From an uncultured Bacilli bacterium (GTDB lineage Bacteria > Bacillota_I > Bacilli_A > RF39 > UBA660): a DNA stretch of 64,000 nt. A program made the position numbers and the translations under genes. Shown one piece after another: positions 8,336 through 17,446 of this stretch. Every line of letters starts with the position of its first letter. The first letter of the stretch is position 1. Location: NCBI GenBank assembly GCA_934168205.1, contig CAKPMX010000002.1, forward strand, positions 1 to 64,000, in the 5' to 3' direction. The notes beneath the pieces were generated by a model. That model was not told the DNA's origin, made no database searches, and saw only the letters and a list, made by a program, of their open reading frames with translations.

Positions 8336-10495
8336 TTGATTCCTACGTCAGTAAAAAGTGATAAAATTACATTTGAAGAAGTAAGGGAAGCTGTTTGTGC
8401 ATATATTAATGATGAACAACAGCTTTCTGTTATAAATAAGGCTTATGAGTTTGCTCGATTAAAGCATGCTGGACAGGTTAGAAAGTCTGGAGAACCATAT
8501 ATTATACATCCCTTGAATGTAGCTTTAATATTGGCTAAAATTTATGCTGATTATGAGACTATATCGGCTGGATTAATGCATGATGTATTAGAGGACTGTG
8601 ACTGTTCTGTTGAAGAAATGGAAGATGAATTCGGTGTTAATATAACAAGACTTGTTACAGGTGTTACAAGACTTAGTAGAATTAATTTTTCTACGGAAAA
8701 TGAGTATTTAATTGATTACTATAAGAAAATTATAGTAGGTATGAGTGAAGATGTTAGGGTTATTATTATAAAACTAGCTGATTGTCTTCATAATATGAGA
8801 ACCCTTTGGGCTCTTCCTGAAGATAGACAAAAAGCTAAGGCTCATGAAACTTTAGATATTTTTGCTCCTATTGCACATCATTTAGGTATTCATAAAATTA
8901 AAAGTGAGTTAGAAGATTTGTCTTTACGTTATTTAAAACCAGATGTTTTTTATGATATAGCAGAGAAACTTAATAAGACAAAATTAGAACGTGATAAAAC
9001 AGTTTTTGATATGCAGAAAGAAGTTTCTGAATTATTAGATGCTCATCATATTAATCATGAAATTAAGGGTAGAGCAAAGAGTATTTATAGTATTTATAAT
9101 AAACTTGATAAGGGTAAAAAGTTTAGTGATATCTATGATTTGTTAGCATTAAGAATTTTAGTGCATACTGAGCAAGAATGTTACTTGGCTTTAGGTATTA
9201 TTCATTCTAAATTTAGACCATTACCTAAAAGATTTAAAGATTATATTGCGATGCCTAAACCTAATATGTATCAGTCATTGCATACAACTGTTTTTGGAAT
9301 TGATGGATATTTATTTGAAATTCAGATTAGAACTTATGATATGGATGAGGTTGCTGAAAATGGTATAGCTTCTCATTGGGCATATAAAGAAGGAGCAGGT
9401 TCTGTTAAAGCTGATATTTTAAATAAAACAGAACAGAAATTACAATTTTTTAAATCAATAATAGACTTATCAAGAGATAAAATGAGTAGTGAAGAATTTG
9501 TTAACAGTGTAAAGGATGAATTGTTAAATAATAATATTTATTGTTTTACACCTAAAGGTGATGTTATTGAATTACCAGTAGGAGCTACTCCTTTGGACTT
9601 TGCTTATAAAATACATACTCGTGTTGGAGAAACTACTGTTGGAGCAATTGTAAATAATAATATAGTTCCTTTAGATTATGAACTTAAGAATAATGATATT
9701 GTTAAGATTAATACAAATAAGAGTTCAAATCCATCTAAAGAATGGATTAACATGGTTAAAACTACTCAGGCTAGAAATAAAATTAAAAGTTTCTTTACTA
9801 AAAATGAACGTGAAGTTTATATTGAACGTGGAAAAGATAGTATAGAAAAAGAATTAAGAAAAAGAAAACTTGCATTTGCTAGTTTCTTTACTGATGAAAA
9901 TATTAAAAAGATATGTGAAGAGATTAATGCTTTAGATTTGGATGAAATATATTTAATGGCTGGTAATGGTAGAGTACCAGTAAATACTATTATTAATATT
10001 ATTGATAAGAGTGATGAAGTTGTTACTCCTAAAAATATTAAAATTACTTCTAGTAATACTGATGCTGATATTATTGTTACAGGTATTGATAAAGTTAAAG
10101 TTAATTTAGCTAATTGTTGCAATCCAGTTTATGGTGATGAAATCATTGGTTATATTACTAAGGGTAATGGTATTTCTGTACATAGAATTAATTGTCATAA
10201 CTTAGAAATGCTAGAAGATAGAACTTTAGAAGTTGTATGGGGCTCTAATTCTAATAAAAGATATTATACATCTTTAGTTGTTTATACTAATACTAGTGAT
10301 AGTCATATGCTTGATTTGATGCAGAGCATATCAATGCTTAATATTAGTGTCGATGAAATTAAAACAATTAGTAGAGTTGATAATATTTTATATGAGGTTG
10401 GCTGTTATGTAACTGGACTTGAACAATTAAATAAGGCTATTATGACTCTTAATAAAGCTAATTATATAGATAAAGTAGAAAGAGTGATGCGATGA
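8336..10495 (+). CDS. relA: Bifunctional (p)ppGpp synthetase/hydrolase RelA/SpoT (Rel)
   Basis: Makes and degrades the stringent-response alarmone. Domains in order: HD hydrolase (KSGEPYIIHP and HDVLED, so hydrolysis looks intact), synthetase (AKSIYSIYNKL, YDLLALRIL), TGS (CFTPKGDVIELPVGATPLDF), a zinc/RIS region (ANCCNPVYGDEIIGY) and a C-terminal ACT domain; 719 residues. The start is odd: there is no ATG or GTG. The only standard candidate is TTG at 8336, but the ribosome site GAGGAG ends at 8335 and touches it, so ATT 8339 or ACG 8345 could be used instead. Confidence 0.95.
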   Translation: MIPTSVKSDKITFEEVREAVCAYINDEQQLSVINKAYEFARLKHAGQVRKSGEPYIIHPLNVALILAKIYADYETISAGLMHDVLEDCDCSVEEMEDEFGVNITRLVTGVTRLSRINFSTENEYLIDYYKKIIVGMSEDVRVIIIKLADCLHNMRTLWALPEDRQKAKAHETLDIFAPIAHHLGIHKIKSELEDLSLRYLKPDVFYDIAEKLNKTKLERDKTVFDMQKEVSELLDAHHINHEIKGRAKSIYSIYNKLDKGKKFSDIYDLLALRILVHTEQECYLALGIIHSKFRPLPKRFKDYIAMPKPNMYQSLHTTVFGIDGYLFEIQIRTYDMDEVAENGIASHWAYKEGAGSVKADILNKTEQKLQFFKSIIDLSRDKMSSEEFVNSVKDELLNNNIYCFTPKGDVIELPVGATPLDFAYKIHTRVGETTVGAIVNNNIVPLDYELKNNDIVKINTNKSSNPSKEWINMVKTTQARNKIKSFFTKNEREVYIERGKDSIEKELRKRKLAFASFFTDENIKKICEEINALDLDEIYLMAGNGRVPVNTIINIIDKSDEVVTPKNIKITSSNTDADIIVTGIDKVKVNLANCCNPVYGDEIIGYITKGNGISVHRINCHNLEMLEDRTLEVVWGSNSNKRYYTSLVVYTNTSDSHMLDLMQSISMLNISVDEIKTISRVDNILYEVGCYVTGLEQLNKAIMTLNKANYIDKVERVMR

Positions 10496-10926
10496 GAGTT
10501 TTGGTACAAAGAACTGGTAAAGCTAGTGTTAAAGTTTCTAATAAAGACGTTGGTAAAATAGATCATGGGTTAGTCCTTTTAGTTGGATTTACTGATGGTG
10601 ATGATATTGGAAAAATTGAATACTTAGCTAAAAAGGTTGTTAATCTTAGAATCTTTCCAGATGATAATGGAGTTATGAATAAAAGTATTTTAGATTATTC
10701 TGGTAAGATTTTATCAGTATCACAATTTACTTTATATGCAAGTTGTGAAAAAGGAAATAGGCCTAGTTATATTAAAGCTATGAAAAATGATGAAGCAATA
10801 GAGTTATATAACTTGTTTAATAAAGAACTAGAAAAATATGTTGAAGTTGAAACTGGTATCTTTGGTGCTGATATGGAAGTTAGTATTACTAATATTGGAC
10901 CAACAACTATTCTTTTAGAGAGGTGA
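10492..10926 (+). CDS. dtd: D-aminoacyl-tRNA deacylase
   Basis: Hydrolyses D-amino acids wrongly attached to tRNA. 144 residues with the family's MRVLVQR start, the SQFTLYA catalytic motif and the C-terminal glycine-proline motif, here NIGPTTILLE instead of the usual NxGPVTL. ATGA overlap with relA; relA-dtd is the conserved Firmicutes pair. Confidence 0.95.
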   Translation: MRVLVQRTGKASVKVSNKDVGKIDHGLVLLVGFTDGDDIGKIEYLAKKVVNLRIFPDDNGVMNKSILDYSGKILSVSQFTLYASCEKGNRPSYIKAMKNDEAIELYNLFNKELEKYVEVETGIFGADMEVSITNIGPTTILLER

Positions 10927-10932
10927 TATAGT

Positions 10933-11991
10933 GTGTTTTCCAATAAACTAAATTATAAAATTATTAATTTAACATTTTTATTAGGTTTACTTTATATAGC
11001 AATTACTAATATAGGCGTTTGGTGGGGAGTTTTAATGAAAATTATTTCAGTAATGGCTCCATTTATTGTAGCGTTTGTTTTTGCGTATGCACTTACACCT
11101 TTTATTTCTTGGCTAGAAAAGAAGGGACTACATAAAGGTTTTGCAGTTACAATTACTGTTTTGGGATTAGTACTTTTACTTGGTGGTCTTATTGCTATTG
11201 TGTTACCTTTGTTTTATGATCAGTTGTCACTTTTAATTAAAATGACGAAAGAAGTACTTGAAAATGTTGGTACTAAGTTTAATGTTAATTTGGGTAACTT
11301 TGAAATTAAAATTACAGATTATTTAAATGATGCTCTGAAAGATATTGGTACTATGGTTTCTTCAACTACAATTGATATATTATCTAAGTCAATTAATTTC
11401 TTTAGTAAGTTTATTGTAGGATTTGTTGGATTTATTTATTTCTTAGCAGATATGGAGAAAATTAGACATTGGTTTAGAAATTTACTTTTATCTATTAGTA
11501 ATAAAACATATAAATATTTTAAGTGCTTGGATATTGAAATTAGTAATTACTTAAAAGGATTAGGAATTTTTATGTTAATTCAATTATTTGAATATAGTTT
11601 CCTATTCTTTATTATAGGACATCCTAACTGGCTTATTTTAGGACTATTGGCATGTATAACGACGATTATTCCTTACTTTGGTGGACTTATAACTAATATT
11701 CTAGCAATAATAATGGCTAGTGTAGTATCTGTACCTTTAGTTATTGCAACTATTGTTATATGTATGATATTTCCACAACTTGATGGATATTTAATATCTC
11801 CTAAGGTATATGGTAAAACTAATGGTGTTAATCCATTGATTACTATTATGGTAGTATCCATTGGTGGTACTTTAGCAGGTATTACTGGTATAATTGTGGC
11901 ACTTCCTTGTTACTTATTATTAAGAACTACTTATAATTTCTTTGAAAAAGACTTAGAAAAAGGGCTTGGAAAAGTAAAGGGTAGTATTTAG
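10933..11991 (+). CDS. AI-2E family (PerM/YtvI-like) membrane transporter
   Basis: 352-residue polytopic membrane protein. Two N-terminal hairpins of hydrophobic helices, a soluble stretch (about residues 85-150), then a helix-rich half with PYFGG and GISPKVYGK-type features (here QLDGYLISPKVYGKTNG), which are hallmarks of the AI-2E/PerM family. Family members export various solutes or act as antiporters; the substrate cannot be told. Starts with GTG behind AGAGGTGATATA, six bases after dtd, likely the same transcript. Confidence 0.88.
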   Translation: MFSNKLNYKIINLTFLLGLLYIAITNIGVWWGVLMKIISVMAPFIVAFVFAYALTPFISWLEKKGLHKGFAVTITVLGLVLLLGGLIAIVLPLFYDQLSLLIKMTKEVLENVGTKFNVNLGNFEIKITDYLNDALKDIGTMVSSTTIDILSKSINFFSKFIVGFVGFIYFLADMEKIRHWFRNLLLSISNKTYKYFKCLDIEISNYLKGLGIFMLIQLFEYSFLFFIIGHPNWLILGLLACITTIIPYFGGLITNILAIIMASVVSVPLVIATIVICMIFPQLDGYLISPKVYGKTNGVNPLITIMVVSIGGTLAGITGIIVALPCYLLLRTTYNFFEKDLEKGLGKVKGSI

Positions 11992-12015
11992 TTTTTTGTA
12001 TTTTGGTAGTTTGGT

Positions 12016-13173
12016 ATGAAAATAAATAAAGATTATAGTGATATTGAAAGACAAATAAAAGATTTAGGGCAATTTTTAGAAACTTGTACTGATAAAAATC
12101 AGTATTATTCTGCGGCTACTTCTTTTGGAATACTTAATTATTTATATTGTTTAAGATACGGAAATGAATTTGTTTCAGGAGAAGTAGCTGATAATATAAC
12201 AAGAAAAGGTATGGAACTTTATCAAGAAATATTAGAAAATGAAAAGTCAGTTTTCTTAAGGAATAAGCAGTTTCATAAAGATACATTTTTTGAGAATTTT
12301 TTTGGTCCTAGTAGTAGTTTTCTTAAGGTTTGTCGTAGTAGTTATTTGAGGAAGATGAAAAGTAGTGAAAAAACAAAATTAAAAACTGGCGAAGATAAAG
12401 AAATACTTGAGGCATTTTTTAAAGAAAGTTTTCCTGAAGGTTCAGATATATTAGCTGAGTTATTAGAACGAGGACATTTATATAGATTTTTTGATGAAGA
12501 TGATGAGTTTTCTTCATCTAATGGATTTATGACTTTTAATAGATGTGATAATGCTGCGAATGTATTTTTAAAAGATGATGTTCGCTCGCTTTCTTCTTTA
12601 GTAACCTTAGTACATGAACTTGGACATGTTTATGATTTTTCTGATAGTGTTAGAACTTTTACAGATGAAGAGAAGGCAAGATATGCTTTAGGACCTTATG
12701 CTGAGGTTATGTCTTCTTATTATCAGCAGTTATTTTTAGATTATCTAATTAATAATGGTATTAGAGCAGAAGAAGCTACTGTGGCTTTTTTTGAATTGTA
12801 TTCATCATTCTTTTATAACTTGGATAATGCTTTGTTGTTGTCACTTGTTTCAGATGATGAATATAGATTAATAGTTGGTAGTGATTTTAAAAAGAGAGAG
12901 GTTATTAGACTTTTAAGAAAAAGTTCTTTGGCAGAAGATTATGATTTTGATGATAATTATGCTTGGACTGTTATGTCTGGTACTAAAGAAATTGGTTATA
13001 GTTATGGGATACTTCTTTCAAATATGTTAATTGATGGTAGTATTTCAAAAAATGACTGGTTTAGTTTACGAGCCAAAGAATTTGATAGCAGTAGTTTAAC
13101 GTCTATTGGCTTTTCTAAAGATAAAGCTAATAAATGTTTAGTTAAAAGAATGGATACTTTTATGAAAAAATAA
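12016..13173 (+). CDS. Putative zinc metallopeptidase, M3-like
   Basis: 385-residue cytoplasmic protein with a gluzincin active site: HELGH at 200-204 and a likely third ligand E230 in YAEVMSSYYQQLFLDYL, the spacing seen in M3 oligopeptidases. It is shorter than true PepF/M3 enzymes (about 600 residues), and I do not see the rest of the M3 fold signature. A peptidase role is likely from the motif; the substrate is unknown. No strong ribosome site stands before the ATG, so expression may be low or the start may differ. Confidence 0.75.
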   Translation: MKINKDYSDIERQIKDLGQFLETCTDKNQYYSAATSFGILNYLYCLRYGNEFVSGEVADNITRKGMELYQEILENEKSVFLRNKQFHKDTFFENFFGPSSSFLKVCRSSYLRKMKSSEKTKLKTGEDKEILEAFFKESFPEGSDILAELLERGHLYRFFDEDDEFSSSNGFMTFNRCDNAANVFLKDDVRSLSSLVTLVHELGHVYDFSDSVRTFTDEEKARYALGPYAEVMSSYYQQLFLDYLINNGIRAEEATVAFFELYSSFFYNLDNALLLSLVSDDEYRLIVGSDFKKREVIRLLRKSSLAEDYDFDDNYAWTVMSGTKEIGYSYGILLSNMLIDGSISKNDWFSLRAKEFDSSSLTSIGFSKDKANKCLVKRMDTFMKK

Positions 13174-13193
13174 GAAACATTTTTTTAAAAGTG

Positions 13194-13202
13194 TGTTATA
13201 AT
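13194..13202 (+). promoter_or_regulatory. Extended -10 promoter of the hisS-aspS leader
   Basis: TGT followed by TATAAT (13197-13202), just before the T-box stem I. No convincing -35 is seen, which is common with extended -10 elements. Confidence 0.55.
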
Positions 13203-13208
13203 AGGTAT

Positions 13209-13402
13209 ATCTTCTTGGGAAAGAGTAGATTTTATAAATATTTTTAGAGAGAGTATGGTTGATGAAAATACTTATATTTAGAAATTGAAGACATCTCATA
13301 AAAAAGAAGCGGGTTACTTCGTTATAAAGTATTAAGAGTATAAAATAAGGTGGCACCATGAATGTATAATTCATCCTTTGGAGGTGGCATCTTTTTATTT
13401 TA
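13209..13402 (+). promoter_or_regulatory. T-box leader of hisS-aspS
   Basis: tRNA-sensing leader. Stem I is closed by CTTCTT (13211-13216) with AAGAAG (13304-13309). It has an AGTAGA loop on the 5' side and the specifier region GACAT at 13290-13294 on the 3' side, which can be read as GAC (Asp) or CAT (His). The antiterminator is textbook: AAGG 13347-13350, bulge TGGCACC 13351-13357, ATGAAT 13358-13363 pairing with ATTCAT 13369-13374 and CCTT 13375-13378. A T-rich tract at 13391-13400 marks the termination point, but I could not define the competing terminator stem cleanly. Confidence 0.88.
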
Positions 13403-13413
13403 GGAGGGAATTT

Positions 13414-14835
13414 ATGATACAAAGACAAAAAGGTTGTAACGACATTTATGGGCGTGAAGCTAAAATATGGAAGTATGTTGATGGTGTTATTGATGCATTA
13501 ATGGAGAAGTATAATTATACTTATATTAGAACACCATTATTTGAATCTACAGAATTATTTCATAGAGGTGTTGGAGAAACTACAGATATTGTTTCTAAAG
13601 AAAGTTATGATTTTGAAGATAAGTCTGGTAGAAAAATTACTTTAAGACCAGAAGGTACTGCTGGTGTTGTTAGAGCTTATATTGAAAATAAAATGTATGG
13701 TGATGCTAATCAACCTGTAAAAGTTTATTATAATGGTACAATGTATCGTTATGAAAGGCCTCAAGCAGGTAGGGATAGAGAACTTACACAATTTGGTATG
13801 GAAATACTTGGAACTGATGATCCGATGTCTGATGCTGAAATTATTAGTGCGGCAGTAAATTTATATAAAATGTTAGGATTAAAAGAAATTAAAGTTAATC
13901 TTAATAGTTTAGGTGATAATGAAAGTCGTAATGCTTATCGTGAAGCTTTAATAGAATATTTTAAGCCTCATGTAAAAGAACTTTGTGAAGACTGTCAAGA
14001 AAGGCTTTTAAAGAATCCATTAAGGATATTAGACTGTAAAGTTGATGCTGATAATGGGATATTAAAAAATGCTCCTACTACTTTAGATTATTTAAATGAT
14101 GAGAGTAGAGATAGATTTGAAAAAGTTCAAGAGTACTTAGATATTATGCAAATTAAGTATGATATTAATCCTAGAATTGTTCGTGGACTTGATTATTATA
14201 ATCATACTGTTTTTGAAATAGAGGCTAAAGTTGAAGGATTTGGATCTAATAATGTCATTGGTGCAGGTGGAAGATATAATGGTTTAGTTAGTCAATTAGA
14301 TGGACCAGAGACTGCTTGTGTTGGATTTGCATCTGGAATTGGTAGACTTGTTATGGCTTTAGAACTTGAAAAAGTAAAATTACCGATAGTTGAAGATATA
14401 GATTTATTTTTAATGTATGTTAATGATGATGAAAAGAAGTATGCAACTTATTTAGCACAAGAATTAAGAATGGCTGGATTTATTGTTGATACTGAGTATA
14501 CTGGTAGAGGATTAAAAGCTCAATTTAAACAAGCTGATAGATTAAACGCTAAATTTATATGTGTTTTAAATAGTGAAGACTTAGATAATAATGAAGTTAA
14601 AATTAAAAATAATAAAACAAAAGAAGAAGAAATAATTAGTTTGGATGCTTTATTGTATTATTTAGACGAAAAACTAACTTCATCAGATGATGACTGCTGT
14701 GGCGATGAATGTTGTCATGGTGATTGTGATGACGAATGCTGTTGTAATGGCGAATGTGGGGATGACTGTTGCTGCGACGGAGGATGTTCTGATGATGAAG
14801 TTTCTTGTCATCATGGATGTTCTTGCAAACATTAA
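13414..14835 (+). CDS. hisS: Histidyl-tRNA synthetase with Cys-rich C-terminal tail
   Basis: Class II synthetase charging tRNA-His. The catalytic core has motif 1 (YTYIRTPLFE), TLRPEGTAGVVRAY (motif 2 region), the HisRS histidine motifs (RGLDYYNHTVFE) and motif 3 (GIGRLVMALE); the anticodon-binding domain follows. The core ends near residue 426, the normal family length. Residues 427-473 are an added tail of 16 Cys, 14 Asp/Glu and 4 His in 47 residues, ending just before the aspS ribosome site. TAGGAGGGAATTT before the ATG at 13414 sets the start. First gene of the T-box-controlled hisS-aspS operon. Confidence 0.96.
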   Translation: MIQRQKGCNDIYGREAKIWKYVDGVIDALMEKYNYTYIRTPLFESTELFHRGVGETTDIVSKESYDFEDKSGRKITLRPEGTAGVVRAYIENKMYGDANQPVKVYYNGTMYRYERPQAGRDRELTQFGMEILGTDDPMSDAEIISAAVNLYKMLGLKEIKVNLNSLGDNESRNAYREALIEYFKPHVKELCEDCQERLLKNPLRILDCKVDADNGILKNAPTTLDYLNDESRDRFEKVQEYLDIMQIKYDINPRIVRGLDYYNHTVFEIEAKVEGFGSNNVIGAGGRYNGLVSQLDGPETACVGFASGIGRLVMALELEKVKLPIVEDIDLFLMYVNDDEKKYATYLAQELRMAGFIVDTEYTGRGLKAQFKQADRLNAKFICVLNSEDLDNNEVKIKNNKTKEEEIISLDALLYYLDEKLTSSDDDCCGDECCHGDCDDECCCNGECGDDCCCDGGCSDDEVSCHHGCSCKH

Positions 14836-14849
14836 GGAGGTAAAAATTT

Positions 14850-16598
14850 ATGAAGGAAATTGAAAATAATAGTTTAAGACTTACTGACAAAGATAAAGAA
14901 GTTACTTTATATGGTTGGGTACAAAAGAAACGTGACTTAGGTGGAGTTTGTTTTATAGATTTAAGAGATCGTTCTGGAATTGTTCAATTAGTTGCGAGAG
15001 AAGGAAAATGTTATGAGGTTGCTTCTTCCTTAAAGAGTGAATCGGTTATAAAAGTAAAAGGTATTGTTAGTGAAAGAGAGTCTAAGAATAAGAATATTCC
15101 AACAGGAGATATTGAAATTGAATTATCTGAAATCGAATTATTAAATTCTAGTAATGATTTACCTTTCGAAATAAGTGATGATACTACTGCTTTAGAAGAT
15201 ACAAGATTAAAGTATAGATATTTAGATATTAGAAGAAGAACTGTTACTAATAATTTAATTACAAGACATAAGATTACTATGGCAATTAGAAACTTTTTAG
15301 ATAAAAATAATTTCTTAGAAGTTGAAACACCAGTACTTTGTAAATCTACACCTGAAGGTGCTAGAGATTACTTAGTTCCTAGTCGTGTTAATAAAGGAAA
15401 ATTCTATGCACTTCCTCAGTCACCACAGATATTTAAACAATTATTAATGGTTGGTGGAATTGAAAGATACTTTCAAATAGCTAAGTGTTTTAGAGATGAA
15501 GATTTAAGAAGTGATAGACAACCTGAGTTTACACAAGTAGATATGGAAATGAGTTTTGTAGATCAAGATGATGTTATGAATCTTACGGAAAGATTAATTG
15601 CTCATGTATTTAAAGAAATTAGAGGAATAGATATTAAGTTACCTTTAATGAAGATGAAGTATGATGATGCGATTAGTAAATATGGTTCTGATAAACCTGA
15701 TTTAAGATTTGATATGCCTATTTGTGATATTACAGAAGTTTTCAAAAATACTAATTTTTCAGTATTTAAAAATATAGTAGATGAAAATGGCATTATAAAT
15801 TGTTTAGTAGTTAAGGAAGCTGCTAGTAAATATTCTCGTAAGGGACTTGATCAGTTAACTGAATTTGTTAAGACTTATAAAGCATCTGGCTTAGCATATT
15901 TAAAATTTGAAGATGAAGTTACTGGTAGTGTTGCGAAAGTTGTTTCTGAAGAAGAAATTAGTAAACTAAAAGATTTATTAGGTATTGAAAAGAATGATTT
16001 GGTACTTATTATCGCTGATAAAAAGTATAATGTTGTAAAGACTTCACTTGGAGCTTTAAGATGTAAGTTAGCTCGTGAACTTGGTTTAATTAAGAAGGAT
16101 GATTTTAAATTACTTTGGGTAGTTGAATTCCCTTCATTTGAATATAGTGAAGAAGAGGGAAGATATGTAGCTTGTCACCATCCATTTACTTCTCCTTTAG
16201 ATAGTGATGTAGATAAACTTATTGATGATAAGGCACATTGTTATTCAAAGGCTTATGATATCGTTATCAATGGTTATGAAGCTGGTGGTGGTTCTATTCG
16301 TATTCATGATGAAAAAGTTCAAGAGAAGATGTTTAGAGCTTTAGAGTTAACTGAAGAAGATATTAAAAATAAATTTGGATTCTTTGTAGAAGCTTTAAAA
16401 TATGGTACACCTCCACATGGTGGTTTAGCTATTGGTCTTGATAGATTAACAATGTTACTTACTGGTACTGATAACATTCGTGATGTTATTGCTTTCCCTA
16501 AAACAGCAAGTGCATCATGCTTAATGAGTGAATGTCCAAATACAGTAGATGAAAAACAATTGGATGAATTAAATATTCAGATTAAAGAAGTTGCGTAA
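14850..16598 (+). CDS. aspS: Aspartyl-tRNA synthetase
   Basis: Class II synthetase: N-terminal OB anticodon domain (VTLYGWVQKKRDLGGV), motif 1 around FLDKNNFLEVETPVL, motif 2 FRDEDLRSDRQPEFTQ, bacterial GAD insertion (about 285-410) and motif 3 GLAIGLDRLTMLLTG. 582 residues, as usual for the bacterial form. AAGGAGG stands 15 bases after hisS, so it shares the T-box transcript. The genomic pairing matters for reading the leader's Asp/His specifier. Confidence 0.97.
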   Translation: MKEIENNSLRLTDKDKEVTLYGWVQKKRDLGGVCFIDLRDRSGIVQLVAREGKCYEVASSLKSESVIKVKGIVSERESKNKNIPTGDIEIELSEIELLNSSNDLPFEISDDTTALEDTRLKYRYLDIRRRTVTNNLITRHKITMAIRNFLDKNNFLEVETPVLCKSTPEGARDYLVPSRVNKGKFYALPQSPQIFKQLLMVGGIERYFQIAKCFRDEDLRSDRQPEFTQVDMEMSFVDQDDVMNLTERLIAHVFKEIRGIDIKLPLMKMKYDDAISKYGSDKPDLRFDMPICDITEVFKNTNFSVFKNIVDENGIINCLVVKEAASKYSRKGLDQLTEFVKTYKASGLAYLKFEDEVTGSVAKVVSEEEISKLKDLLGIEKNDLVLIIADKKYNVVKTSLGALRCKLARELGLIKKDDFKLLWVVEFPSFEYSEEEGRYVACHHPFTSPLDSDVDKLIDDKAHCYSKAYDIVINGYEAGGGSIRIHDEKVQEKMFRALELTEEDIKNKFGFFVEALKYGTPPHGGLAIGLDRLTMLLTGTDNIRDVIAFPKTASASCLMSECPNTVDEKQLDELNIQIKEVA

Positions 16599-16618
16599 AA
16601 TACGTAACTTTTTATTTT
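16588..16618 (+). terminator. Terminator of hisS-aspS
   Basis: Ten-pair stem AAGTTGCGTA / TACGTAACTT (one G-T pair), AAA loop, then TTTTTATTTT. The stem includes the aspS stop codon. Confidence 0.85.
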
Positions 16619-16683
16619 CTATATATATTGTTTTTATTTAAATTATGATATACTTGTTTTGTAAAGAAAATATGGTGATTATT

Positions 16684-17424
16684 ATGAAAACTACAGAAAT
16701 GAAGGAAGAAAAAGTTTCTAGTTCTAAACTTGAGCCGAACAAAAACAAAAATAAAAAAGATGAAAATAAACAGAACAAAGAAAAAAAAGTTAAGAAGAAA
16801 AAGAAACTTAAACAGTCTGATATAAAAAAGTATTCCTCTAATCAAATTGATCATGTTATTTTAAAGATAAAAGCTAATGAAAGAAAGTATACAATTATTA
16901 CTGTTAGTGTTATTTTAGTTGTCTTTCTAATTAGTTCTTACTTTGTTTTTTCGAAGATACAAAAAACTAAATCTGATGCAGTATTTAGAACTGGCAGTTT
17001 ATACTATGAATTTGGAAAGAATAGTACTGGTTTAGGTGATACTATTAATTTGGTTGATACTTTACCATTATCTGATAAGGAAGGTTTAAAGACAAGAAAA
17101 TATACAGTAAAAATACATAATAAAGCAGATGCTGAAAAGACATTTCAAATATTTATTTCTGATGATGAAGAAATGATTAAATATGATGAATGTAGTAATA
17201 GACTTACTGATAGAAAATATGTTAAATATAGTGTTAATGATGAAGAGGCTTCTTATTTAGAAGAGAAAGATTTACCTGTTATTGAAGGTGTAATTAAACC
17301 TAATGAAGAACTTAGTTATGATTTACATGTTTTTGTGGGTGATGAGTACAATTTAAATAAAAAAGTACATTATCATGGAAGAATAGTTATTAAGGAGAAA
17401 AGTGAAAAAGAGAGTGAAGCTTAG
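16684..17424 (+). CDS. Single-pass membrane protein with external beta-rich domain
   Basis: 246 residues. A very Lys-rich cytoplasmic N-terminus (about 1-65) precedes one membrane helix (TIITVSVILVVFLISSYFVF). The external part (from about residue 95) has alternating beta-type segments, KYTVKIHNKADAEKTFQIFI and IKPNEELSYDLHVFVG, resembling small Ig-like surface domains. Not recognised further. GGTGATT before the ATG at 16684 sets the start; an extended -10 (TGATATACT) lies at 16646-16654. Confidence 0.75.
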   Translation: MKTTEMKEEKVSSSKLEPNKNKNKKDENKQNKEKKVKKKKKLKQSDIKKYSSNQIDHVILKIKANERKYTIITVSVILVVFLISSYFVFSKIQKTKSDAVFRTGSLYYEFGKNSTGLGDTINLVDTLPLSDKEGLKTRKYTVKIHNKADAEKTFQIFISDDEEMIKYDECSNRLTDRKYVKYSVNDEEASYLEEKDLPVIEGVIKPNEELSYDLHVFVGDEYNLNKKVHYHGRIVIKEKSEKESEA

Positions 17425-17446
17425 TAGTTGTTAGCTTCACTCTTTT
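17412..17446. terminator. Bidirectional terminator between convergent genes
   Basis: Stem GAGTGAAGCT (17412-17421) with AGCTTCACTC (17433-17442), flanked by A on the left and T on the right, so it can serve both the plus-strand membrane gene and the minus-strand hydrolase. Confidence 0.8.

Noticed and set aside
10492..10926. UGA read as tryptophan (mycoplasma code)
   Set aside because: TGA ends dtd, relA and comN at family-normal lengths, and Trp is encoded by TGG.
14692..14835. HisRS tail as a frameshift artefact
   Set aside because: The tail keeps a strongly biased composition (16 Cys, 14 acidic residues in 47) with varied codons and ends just before the aspS ribosome site, unlike random out-of-frame reading. 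Resequencing would settle it.
14636..14890. His-rich minus-strand open frame opposite the hisS tail
   Set aside because: It is the mirror of the Cys/Asp codons in hisS; no start signal.
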